This document shows positions 17,232-26,144 of a stretch of DNA of 64,000 bases, piece after piece. Below the pieces are notes generated by a model that worked only from the letters and a program-made list of their open reading frames with translations, was not told the origin of the DNA and made no database searches. This stretch comes from WHSW01 sp963821025 (GTDB taxonomy: Bacteria > Actinomycetota > Thermoleophilia > Solirubrobacterales > 70-9), in NCBI GenBank assembly GCA_963821025.1, contig CAWGCG010000003.1:992001-1056000 (forward strand). Direction: 5' to 3'. A program made the position numbers and the translations under genes. How positions within the stretch are numbered: the stretch's first letter is position 1; the number at the start of each line of letters is the position of its first letter.

Positions 17232-18254
17232 TCAGTCGTAGACGGATTCGAAGAAGCGGGAGAGCTCACCGGCCGCCTCGCGAACCGAGGCGATCGCGGT
17301 GGCGTAGTCCATCCGCAGCGGCCCGACGACGCCGACCGTGCCCAGATTGCGATACCCGAGCCCGTAGTTTGCGCCGATCACGCTCACCGAGCGCAGCTCG
17401 GGCGCAGGGTTCTCCCCGCCGATCCACATGAACACCGAGCGCTGATCCAGGGTCGAGCGCAGGATCTCGAGCAGGTTCGCGCGACGCTCGAGCGCTCGCA
17501 TCAGCGAGTCGGCTCGGGGTAGGTCGGGGGCGTGCTCGGCCGAGAGCAGGCGGGTGGCACCCTCGACGTAGAGGTCGGTCTCGGCCTCGGCCTCGAGCCC
17601 GGTGAAGGCGTCGCCGACATCGGCCAGGAACTGGCGCTCGGCGGGCCCGAGCTCGGGATCGTCGAGGCGGTCACCGGTCATCCGCGCGCCCAGCGAGAGT
17701 CCCGAGAGGCGCTCGTTGAGAAAGCTCGACGCCCACTCGACGAGGCCCGGGTCGACCGGGTCGGCGAAGTTGAAGACCCGCTTGGTCACCGCTCCGTTGG
17801 AGGCGATCACGACGACCATCACCACCAGCGGCTGCAGCTGCAGCGCCTCGACCCGGTGCACGCGCGCCGCCGACGGCGGCGGCGCCGTGGCGACGGCGAG
17901 CAGATCGGTCATCCGCGAGAGCGCAGCTGCCGTCTCGCGCAGGGCCTCCTCGATCTCGCGCCGCATCTGCGAGAGGTCGAGGGTTCCGGTCGTCGGCCCC
18001 GGCTTGGCGCCGCCGGCGAGCACGGCGTCGGCGTAGAAGCGGTAGCCGAAATCGGTCGGCACGCGCCCGGCCGAGGTATGGGGGTGAGTCAGAAAGCCCT
18101 CGCGCTCGAGCGCCGCCAGCTCGGCCCGAATCGTCGACGATCCGAACTCGACATCGCGGCCCTCGGCGATCACCGCCGACCCCACCGGCTTGCCGGATTC
18201 CAGGTATGAATCGACCACCAGGTTGAGAATTTGCTGTTGGCGCTCGCTAAGCAC
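17232..18254 (-). CDS. hrcA: Heat-inducible transcription repressor HrcA
   Basis: HrcA represses class I heat-shock genes by binding CIRCE operators. Its 340 residues start at GTG 18254. An N-terminal winged helix (LSERQQQILNLVVDSYLESGKPVGS, here residues 2-26) carries the signature around SSTIRAELAALEREGFLTHPHTSAGRVPTD. The HrcA GAF-like core follows, with IGGENPAPELRSVSVIGANYG and a C-terminal RMDYATAIASV. I looked for a CIRCE palindrome in the 25 bases upstream and found none, so autoregulation through CIRCE is not visible here. Confidence 0.95.
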   Translation of the reverse strand: MLSERQQQILNLVVDSYLESGKPVGSAVIAEGRDVEFGSSTIRAELAALEREGFLTHPHTSAGRVPTDFGYRFYADAVLAGGAKPGPTTGTLDLSQMRREIEEALRETAAALSRMTDLLAVATAPPPSAARVHRVEALQLQPLVVMVVVIASNGAVTKRVFNFADPVDPGLVEWASSFLNERLSGLSLGARMTGDRLDDPELGPAERQFLADVGDAFTGLEAEAETDLYVEGATRLLSAEHAPDLPRADSLMRALERRANLLEILRSTLDQRSVFMWIGGENPAPELRSVSVIGANYGLGYRNLGTVGVVGPLRMDYATAIASVREAAGELSRFFESVYD

Positions 18255-18279
18255 TGCAACGATTCTAGGATCGAAGCCG

Positions 18280-18846
18280 ATGGTCGACCCCTATTCGCTG
18301 CCAAATGACCTTCCACCGCCCGTCGACGACGGAGCCGCCGGCCACCTCGCAGGCCTGCGGCTGCCCGGAATCGAGCTCCCCGCCACCGACGGTGCGATGG
18401 TCTCCCTGGCGGCGCTCGGCCACCGGACCGTGGTCTACGCCTACCCGTGGACGGGGCGACCGGGACAGCCGCTGCTGATCGACGATTGGGACGAGATCCC
18501 TGGCGCCCGCGGCTGCACCCCGGAGTCCTGCGGGTTTCGCGACCACCACGCCGAGCTCGCCGCCACCGGGACCGCTGTCTTCGGGCTCTCGGCCCAGGAC
18601 ACGGAGTATCAGCGCGAGCTCGCGGAGCGGCTCGGCCTCCCCTATCCCCTGCTCTCCGACGCACGGCTCGAGCTGGCCGCCGCCCTCGGCCTGCCGACCT
18701 TCGAGGTCGCCGGCCGAACGCTGATCAAGCGCCTCACCCTGCTCGCCCGCGACGGCGCGATCGAGCGTGTCTGGTATCCCGTCTTTCCACCCGACCGCCA
18801 TGCCGCCGAGGTGCTGGGCTGGCTGCGCGAGAACCCCGCCGGCTAG
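18280..18846 (+). CDS. Peroxiredoxin, PrxQ/BCP-like
   Basis: This 188-residue thioredoxin-fold peroxidase likely detoxifies hydroperoxides. Cys79 and Cys84 lie in RGCTPESCGFRDHHAEL, the PrxQ arrangement of peroxidatic Cys followed five residues later by a resolving Cys. VFGLSAQDTEYQRELAERLGLPYPLLSD (shown in part: AQDTEYQRELAERLGLPYPL) is the usual downstream block. The start ATG 18280 is 25 bases from the divergent hrcA start, so the two share a promoter region. Its stop overlaps the convergent hot-dog gene stop in the palindrome CTAG. Confidence 0.88.
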   Translation: MVDPYSLPNDLPPPVDDGAAGHLAGLRLPGIELPATDGAMVSLAALGHRTVVYAYPWTGRPGQPLLIDDWDEIPGARGCTPESCGFRDHHAELAATGTAVFGLSAQDTEYQRELAERLGLPYPLLSDARLELAAALGLPTFEVAGRTLIKRLTLLARDGAIERVWYPVFPPDRHAAEVLGWLRENPAG

Positions 18847-19265
18847 CTGCCAGCCCGCTGGGGATCGAGCTCCACCTCGGCCTCGGCGTTGCGGATGATC
18901 TTGGTGTCGCCCTGGGCTGCGACCATGTCGACGATCGCCAGGTCGCCCTCGACCGACTCGATCGTGCCGCTGACGATGATCTCCTGCTCGGGCACGCCCA
19001 TCCCCCGAAACTGGACGCTGAGTCGTTTCAGCGACCGCGGGTCGCCCGCGGCCAGCTCGGCGCAGCCGCGCGCGACCAGGGCCATCGAGTAGAGCCCGTG
19101 AAGGATGTTGCCCGGCAGCCCGACGGCCTTGGCGAACTCGGGGTCGATGTGGATCGGGTTGAAGTCACCCGATGCACCGGCGTAGCGGTGCGGCAGGTAC
19201 TTGTCGGGCGTCACCGTGAGCTCGGGCAGCGCGTCCCCGGGCTGGGGCCGATTCGAACCGCTCAC
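18843..19265 (-). CDS. MaoC-like (R)-specific hydratase, HadB type
   Basis: A 140-residue single hot-dog protein. GDFNPIHIDPEFAKAVGLPG is the hydratase signature holding the catalytic Asp and His, and ILHGLYSMALVARG follows. It sits one base after the related 146-residue gene, so the two probably form a heterodimer like the mycobacterial HadA/HadB 3-hydroxyacyl dehydratase. No fatty-acid synthase genes surround them, so the acyl substrate is undetermined. Confidence 0.85.
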   Translation of the reverse strand: MSGSNRPQPGDALPELTVTPDKYLPHRYAGASGDFNPIHIDPEFAKAVGLPGNILHGLYSMALVARGCAELAAGDPRSLKRLSVQFRGMGVPEQEIIVSGTIESVEGDLAIVDMVAAQGDTKIIRNAEAEVELDPQRAGS

Positions 19266-19266
19266 C

Positions 19267-19707
19267 TCAGGCGCCCCTGACGATGTTCGTCCAAGTGCCG
19301 CGCACGGTCTCGTCGCCGGCCTGGTTGGTGGAAACCGACTCGAAGACGTAGAAACCGTTGCCGCGGCGCTCGCTGACCTCGGTCAAGGTCGCGGCGGTGG
19401 TGATCTCGTCGCCGGCGCAGACCGGCTCGCTCCAGACGAACTCCTGTGAGCCGTGGACCATGGTCGCGAGGTTGATCGCCAGCTCGGGATCGAGCACCCC
19501 CTGGGCGACCGCGGGAGCGGAGTAGACGACGCAGAACATCGGCGGCGCGACCACGTCTGTGAACCCCTCCGATTCGGCGGCCTCGCGCTGGTGATGGACC
19601 GGGTTGGCGGCGCCGATCGCGTTCGCGTACTCGCGGACCTTCTCCCGCCCGACCTCGTAGGTGACCGGCCGATACTCCTTGCCGACCGCTTCGGTGCTCA
19701 CCGCCAT
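19267..19707 (-). CDS. FAS1-like dehydratase domain protein, HadA type
   Basis: A 146-residue hot-dog protein. The block YANAIGAANPVHHQREAAES followed by VVAPPMFCVVYSAPAV is typical of the non-catalytic or substrate-binding partner in MaoC-type heterodimers; the hydratase Asp-His dyad found in its neighbour is absent. It is followed after one base by the HadB-type gene, and their tight pairing supports a two-subunit dehydratase. Confidence 0.83.
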   Translation of the reverse strand: MAVSTEAVGKEYRPVTYEVGREKVREYANAIGAANPVHHQREAAESEGFTDVVAPPMFCVVYSAPAVAQGVLDPELAINLATMVHGSQEFVWSEPVCAGDEITTAATLTEVSERRGNGFYVFESVSTNQAGDETVRGTWTNIVRGA

Positions 19708-19716
19708 CGCGGGAGT

Positions 19717-20119
19717 CTATTTATTCGCGTCGCGGGCGCGGGCGTCCGCGAGCGCCTCCTCGAAGGTCGGGCGCAGTCCGAGATAGACGCAGCGATCGTC
19801 GCTGACCTCATAGATCCAGCCGGCCTCCATCGTCACCTCGGCGCCGCTGCCGCGGCCGGTGCCGTACTGGCGCAGGCGGCTGACCGCGAGGCTCTGGCCG
19901 ACCAGCTCGATCTCAACGATCTCGGTTTGAAACGAGCCCCAGGCGTCGTTCCACTCCCCGATCCAGGCCAGGAACGCCTCGAGCCCACGGTAGGTGCCCG
20001 GGTTGGCCATCGACACCGGCGTCTCGACGACGAACTCGGGATCGAAGAAGGCGATCGTTTCCTCGACGTCGCCCCGGTTGTAGGCCTCCCAGGCGCGCCG
20101 CACGAGCTGCTCTCGCCGG

Positions 20120-20127
<8 letters not shown>
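19717..20127 (-). CDS. SnoaL-like / NTF2-fold protein
   Basis: A 136-residue protein with the NTF2-like pattern: RRAWEAYNRGDVEETIAFFDPEF at the start (residues 10-32, shown in part: AYNRGDVEETIAFFDP), a middle block YRGLEAFLAWIGEWNDAWGS and a C-terminal sheet. Such proteins range from polyketide cyclases to ketosteroid isomerase-like enzymes and small-molecule binders, and no specific catalytic residues can be assigned. Its start overlaps the lepA stop by eight bases, so it is probably read from the same message. Confidence 0.72.
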
Positions 20128-21913
<1,786 letters not shown>

Positions 21914-21946
21914 GGCAGCCGCTCAGTATGGCGATAGGGTGGCGCG

Positions 21947-22510
21947 ATGATCCAGGTGCGCAGGGGCGGGCTCAGGGTCGGACTGGCGGCGTCACTGATC
22001 CTGCTCGGAGGGCTGATGGCCTCGCTCGACAGCGCCGGCGGGGCCGGCGGCGGCCCGAAGTGCGACGGCAAGCCGGTGACGATCACCGAGGACAAGTTCG
22101 GCGGGCCGATCAACGGCGCCGACGACCGCATCGACGGCACCAACGGCGATGACGTCGTCTACGCCGCCGGAGGCGACGACCGGATCAACCTCTTCGGCGG
22201 CGACGACATCGTCTGCGGCGGCAGCGGGCTGGAGCGGGTCGAGGGAGATTTCGGCGCCGACCTGATCTTCGGCGATGCCGGCGACGACTCCGGCGGCGGC
22301 TCCGAAGGCTTTCGCCTGGTCGGTGGCCCCGGGGCCGACGAGATCCACGGCGGCGGCGGCAAGGATCGCCTCAACGGCAACTCCGGCAAGGACAGCCTGT
22401 TCGGCGAGCAGGACGACGACCAGCTCGACGGTGGCAGCGAGGCCGACAGCTGCTCCGGCGGCAAGGGCGACGACATCGCCAAGGCATGTGAGCAGGTCTC
22501 GGGAATCTAG
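21947..22510 (+). CDS. Secreted RTX-like calcium-repeat protein
   Basis: A 187-residue protein with a predicted signal peptide (VGLAASLILLGGLMASLDSA, residues 11-30) followed by hemolysin-type nonapeptide repeats, for example INGADDRIDGTNGDDVVYA, AGGDDRINLFGGDDIVCGG and GGGGKDRLNGNSGKDSLFG. GGxGxD turns of this kind bind calcium and form a parallel beta roll. Cysteines in DKFG-flanking and C-terminal parts (KCDGKP, DSCSGG, KACEQ) could pair after export. No type I secretion genes are nearby; the signal peptide implies Sec export. Function unknown. Confidence 0.8.
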   Translation: MIQVRRGGLRVGLAASLILLGGLMASLDSAGGAGGGPKCDGKPVTITEDKFGGPINGADDRIDGTNGDDVVYAAGGDDRINLFGGDDIVCGGSGLERVEGDFGADLIFGDAGDDSGGGSEGFRLVGGPGADEIHGGGGKDRLNGNSGKDSLFGEQDDDQLDGGSEADSCSGGKGDDIAKACEQVSGI

Positions 22511-22537
22511 GCTGGGGCGCGGGGCCGGCGTTCGCCT

Positions 22538-22584
22538 GGGTGGGGCGGATTTCGCCGCCTGACGCGGCGTAATCCGCCCCACCC
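22538..22584. repeat. Compound hairpin, copy 1 (outer stem gggtggggcggat)
   Basis: A 13-base perfect inverted repeat (22538-22550 with 22572-22584) encloses a second stem cgccgc/gcggcg (22553-22558 with 22564-22569). It lies between the convergent RTX-like and murJ genes and could terminate both. The same outer stem and nested layout recur at 43161-43205, which suggests a dispersed repeat rather than a simple terminator. Confidence 0.8.
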
Positions 22585-22589
22585 GTCGG

Positions 22590-24266
22590 TCAGCGGCGCG
22601 CCAGGTTGCGGATCTGCGCGGCCTCGGGGATTCGCATCAGCGTGACCGCCGCAACGTAGACGAGCCCGCCGGCCAGCAGCGCCGTGCCGAGCGAGACGAT
22701 CTGGCCGGCGAGGCCGCGGCCGAGCGCCTCGTCGAGGACCGACCAGACCGCGTAGGCGGCGCCGGCAAGCGCCGCGGCGGCGATGCTGACCCGGATCGTG
22801 GTCCAGCCGAGCCGGCCGAGCTCGAGCCGGCCGAGGGCACCGCGAAGCACGAGCGCCTGAGCGACGACGCTGGCAGCGGTGGCGATCGCGGTTGCAGCGA
22901 CGATCCCGCCAACCCCGAAGGGCTCATAGAAGAGCAGCGAGAACAGCGCTGTCAGCGTCAGGTTGCCGGCGGCGATCGCGGTCGGCACCCATGGGCGCTG
23001 GAGGCTGAAGAAGGTCCGCGTCAAGAGCAGGAAGAGGCCGTTGAAGGGAAGCGAGAAGGCAAACCAGAAGAGCGCCGTAGCGACCAGCTCGGTCTGCGCC
23101 GCGTCGAAGGCGCCGCGCTCGTAGACGAGCCTGATCATCGGCTCGGAGAGGACCAGGATCGCCGCTGCCGCCGGAATCAGCAAGAACAGGATCTGGCGCA
23201 TCCCGTTCGCCATCGTCGCCCGCAGCTCGCCGAGCTCGCCGCGCGCGGCGTAGCGCGCCAGGGTAGGGAAGAGAACGGTCGAGACGGCGACCGAGAAGAC
23301 GCCCTGGGGAAGCATGTAGATGCGGAACGCCTTGTCGATTCCCGCGGGCGCCTGGTCGGAGACGAGCGAGCCGAAGAAACTGCTGACGAGCAGGTTGAAG
23401 TTGATCAGGCCGAGGCTGATCGTCACCGGCAACATCAGCAGGAGCACGCGGCGTACGCCGGCGTCGCCGAAGGCGATACCGAGCCGGGTGCGAAATGGGG
23501 CCAGCAGCGCCCTGCGGATCCCGAACGGGGTGTTGCGCAGGTCATAGACGAGCATCAGCAGCTGGACCACGGTGCCCACGAGCACCCCGATCGCGTAGGC
23601 GTAGATCTGGTCGTCCTCGGGAAAGGCCGGGGCCAGACCGACGAGGACGGCGATGATCGCCACGTTCCAGAACAACGGGGCGATCGCGAAGACGCCGAAG
23701 CGGTCGTAGCTGTTGAGCACCCCGACGACCATTCCGGAGGCCCCGAGCAAGACCAGGATCGGGAACAGAAGGCGCGACAGCGACACGGTCAGGTCGAGCA
23801 CCTCGCCACTGAACCCGGGCGCGAACAGAGGCATGATCAGCGGCGCGACCAAGATGAACAGAGCCGTGATCAGCCCGAGCACGACGGTGACCACGAAGAT
23901 CAGGGTCGATGCGAGCCGGAAGGCCTCGCGGCGTTGGCCGCGCTCGAGCTGCTCGGTGAACACCGGGACGAAGGCCGCCTGAATCGCGGCGTCCGCGAAC
24001 AGGCTGCGGACCAGGTTCGGCACCTGGAAGGCGATCGTGAACGCCGACATCGCGGCGCTGATCCCGAAATAGCTGGCAGCGACGATCTCGCGGACGAGCC
24101 CGGCGATCCGCGAGAGCGAGGTCGCGAAGGCAAAGAAGGCGGTCGAGCGCGCAAGCCGGCCCGAGCGCGGGCGCGGGGCGTGGAGCTCCTCGTTCGGCGC
24201 CACCTCGGCCTCGGCGACGTCGTCGAGATCGCCGAGGTCGTCGCGGCGATCCGCCGGGCGGCTCAC
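22590..24266 (-). CDS. murJ: Lipid II flippase MurJ
   Basis: This MOP-superfamily flippase moves lipid II across the membrane for peptidoglycan synthesis. It has 558 residues with about 14 hydrophobic spans. The N-terminal ATSLSRIAGLVREIVAASYFG and the following AFTIAFQVPNLVRSLFAD-like block (FQVPNLVRSLFADAAIQAAF) are MurJ signatures. A ~35-residue charged N-terminal extension precedes the first span. It is divergent from rpsT, with 30 bases between the starts. Confidence 0.95.
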   Translation of the reverse strand: MSRPADRRDDLGDLDDVAEAEVAPNEELHAPRPRSGRLARSTAFFAFATSLSRIAGLVREIVAASYFGISAAMSAFTIAFQVPNLVRSLFADAAIQAAFVPVFTEQLERGQRREAFRLASTLIFVVTVVLGLITALFILVAPLIMPLFAPGFSGEVLDLTVSLSRLLFPILVLLGASGMVVGVLNSYDRFGVFAIAPLFWNVAIIAVLVGLAPAFPEDDQIYAYAIGVLVGTVVQLLMLVYDLRNTPFGIRRALLAPFRTRLGIAFGDAGVRRVLLLMLPVTISLGLINFNLLVSSFFGSLVSDQAPAGIDKAFRIYMLPQGVFSVAVSTVLFPTLARYAARGELGELRATMANGMRQILFLLIPAAAAILVLSEPMIRLVYERGAFDAAQTELVATALFWFAFSLPFNGLFLLLTRTFFSLQRPWVPTAIAAGNLTLTALFSLLFYEPFGVGGIVAATAIATAASVVAQALVLRGALGRLELGRLGWTTIRVSIAAAALAGAAYAVWSVLDEALGRGLAGQIVSLGTALLAGGLVYVAAVTLMRIPEAAQIRNLARR

Positions 24267-24296
24267 GGCGCCACCGCTATAGTCCTGCGTCGCCCG

Positions 24297-24557
24297 ATGG
24301 CCAATATCGCCTCACAGAGAAAGCGCAACGCCCGCACCCTGCGCGAGCACGACGAGAATCGTCGTCTCACGAGCGCCGTCAGGACCCATTTCAGGCGGCT
24401 CGAGGAAGCGGTTGACTCAGGCGACTCGGCCGCCGCCGAGGCCGAGCACAGCGCACTTTGCTCGCGTATCGACAAGGCGGTTCGCCTGGGCGCACTGCAC
24501 CGCAATACCGGCGCCCGCAAGAAGTCACGGGCCGCTCGTCTGCGGGCGCGCGTCTGA
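24297..24557 (+). CDS. rpsT: 30S ribosomal protein S20
   Basis: An 86-residue basic protein beginning MANIASQRKRNARTLREHDE, with the C-terminal block IDKAVRLGALHRNTGARKKS typical of S20, which binds 16S rRNA early in assembly. The start at 24297 is the only ATG consistent with the family N-terminus. It converges on holA; rpsT next to holA is a conserved bacterial arrangement. Confidence 0.96.
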   Translation: MANIASQRKRNARTLREHDENRRLTSAVRTHFRRLEEAVDSGDSAAAEAEHSALCSRIDKAVRLGALHRNTGARKKSRAARLRARV

Positions 24558-24585
24558 GCGACGCGGTCGAGCTTCTCCGCTGGGC

Positions 24586-24602
24586 GTCCGGACCCGCCGG
24601 AC
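24586..24602. terminator. Weak hairpin between convergent rpsT and holA
   Basis: gtccgg (24586-24591) pairs with ccggac (24597-24602) across a five-base loop. No T-run follows on either strand, so termination is only a possibility. Confidence 0.35.
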
Positions 24603-24609
24603 TCGCGGC

Positions 24610-25620
24610 TCACGCGCCCGCGGCGCGTCTCACCGCAAGCGTCAGCGCGAGCCGCTCCGGATAGTCCGAGCCGCCCCGGGTCCACCACTCGAGATCGGCG
24701 ATCGCGCAGGTCGCGGCGCGGAGCTCGGAAGGCGAGCGCGAGCGCACCCGGCGGACCAGCATCTTGGCCGCATAGGGATGCATCGCCAGCGCCGACTCGA
24801 CCTCCCCTGGCGGCCGGCCGGCCTCGAGCTGCTCGACGGCCTGGTTTGCCTCGCGCAGGCGCTTGGCTGCCTGATAGATCAGCGGGGTCACCCCCTCGCC
24901 CTGATCGGCGAGCCGCTCGGCGGCTTCGACCGCGGTCGCCTGGTCGCGATCGACGATCGCGTCCGAGAGCGCCCAGATAACCTCCTCGGAGGTGTCGGCC
25001 ACCATCGCCTCGAGGTCCGCCCGAGCGACCGTGCCGCCGGGCTCGGCCCAGACCGCGAGGCGGTCGAGCTCGGTCGCCAGGCGCGCGGTCGAGTCGCCGA
25101 TTCGCTCACCGAGCAGCTGCGCGGCCTCCGGCTCGAGCGCGAAGCCGCGTCGCCTGGCTTCATCGCCGAGCCACTGAGTCAGCTCGCGCGCCTTCGGCGC
25201 CGCGTAACCGATCACCTCGCCCCCGGCCGCCTCGACCGACTCCGCGAGCGCTTTCGGCGCCTTCAGGCGCGGCGGTTGCTCACGAGCGACGAGGACGACG
25301 GTGACATCGGGCGGCAGCCGCTCGAGCGCCGCCGCCACCGGCGCCGCCTGTTTCGCCGACCAGCGCTCGACCCCCTCGGCGGCGAGATAGCGCCTCCCGG
25401 CGGTCAGCGAGAGCGCCGAGATCGCGGCGACCAAGGCCTCGGCATCGGGCCCGGCGCTCGACCCGGGCGGCGGCTTGAACGACTCCAGCGAGCCGGGACC
25501 ACCCTCGTGCTCGGCGCGGCTGCGCAGCCGCGCCAGCGCCGCCCTCAGCTTCGCCTCGTCGCCGCCGGCGATCAGATACGCCGGGGCGATCTCCGAGCTG
25601 TTTCGATTGCCGGCGCTCAC
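24610..25620 (-). CDS. holA: DNA polymerase III delta subunit
   Basis: This is the clamp-loader delta subunit that opens the beta clamp. It has 336 residues: an N-terminal domain with YLIAGGDEAKLRAALARLR, a middle with VTVVLVAREQPP and KARELTQWLGDEARRRGF, and a C-terminal collar with LIYQAAKRLREANQAVEQLEAG and MHPYAAKMLVRRVRS, all HolA-like. Overall similarity in this family is low, but gene context (comEC upstream, rpsT downstream) supports the call. Confidence 0.9.
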   Translation of the reverse strand: MSAGNRNSSEIAPAYLIAGGDEAKLRAALARLRSRAEHEGGPGSLESFKPPPGSSAGPDAEALVAAISALSLTAGRRYLAAEGVERWSAKQAAPVAAALERLPPDVTVVLVAREQPPRLKAPKALAESVEAAGGEVIGYAAPKARELTQWLGDEARRRGFALEPEAAQLLGERIGDSTARLATELDRLAVWAEPGGTVARADLEAMVADTSEEVIWALSDAIVDRDQATAVEAAERLADQGEGVTPLIYQAAKRLREANQAVEQLEAGRPPGEVESALAMHPYAAKMLVRRVRSRSPSELRAATCAIADLEWWTRGGSDYPERLALTLAVRRAAGA

Positions 25621-25669
25621 CGTCGGGCGAGTGTATTCGCCGCTCTGGTCGTCGAAACGGCGCTGGAGC

Positions 25670-26083
25670 TCAGAGGCTGCCGACGAGGATGCTCGCCGCG
25701 CCGAGCACGATCGCGACGCCGGTCAGCTGCATCAGCAGGCGGCCGCTGCGACCGGTGGCGGCGAAGTAGAGCGCGACCAGCGCCGCGATTCCGGCGATCA
25801 CGCCGCTGGGCCAGCCGAGAACCACGCTGGCGGTCTTCTGACCCGATGAACCGTCGAAGCACTCGCCGTCGGAGGGGACCGGCTCGTCTCCGCTGAGCAC
25901 CTGATCGCAGGTGGGCGTCGAGCCGATGTCGGACATCGCGATCACCATCACCGCGCAGGCGAAGGCGAGCGCGAGCGCCAGCACGACGCCGAGCACCCGC
26001 CACCCGCCACCGGCCCGCTCGTCCTCGGCGCCGGGCGGGGGCGGCGGCTCGGCCGCCGGGTTCGAAGTGCCGCTTGCTTCCAT
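25670..26083 (-). CDS. Three-span membrane protein of unknown function
   Basis: A 137-residue protein starting at ATG 26083, chosen because AAAGGAG lies seven bases upstream. A Pro/Glu-rich cytoplasmic start (PAAEPPPPPGAEDERAGG) is followed by spans VLGVVLALALAFACAVMVIA, VVLGWPSGVIAGIAALVALY and LMQLTGVAIVLGAASILVG. The loop between spans 1 and 2 contains two cysteines (PTCDQV and GECFDG) that could form an external disulfide. I do not recognise the family. It lies between holA and comEC on the same strand, 61 bases after comEC. Confidence 0.65.
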   Translation of the reverse strand: MEASGTSNPAAEPPPPPGAEDERAGGGWRVLGVVLALALAFACAVMVIAMSDIGSTPTCDQVLSGDEPVPSDGECFDGSSGQKTASVVLGWPSGVIAGIAALVALYFAATGRSGRLLMQLTGVAIVLGAASILVGSL

Positions 26084-26144
26084 GATCAGCTCCTTTGCTG
26101 GGACGAGGAGCCTCGAGCGGACCCCGGCCATCGCCGGCGGCACC

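Noticed and set aside
18225..18280. CIRCE heat-shock operator before hrcA
   Set aside because: gctaagcactgc resembles one half-site, but there is no inverted partner at the nine-base spacing, and the bases are part of the hrcA start.
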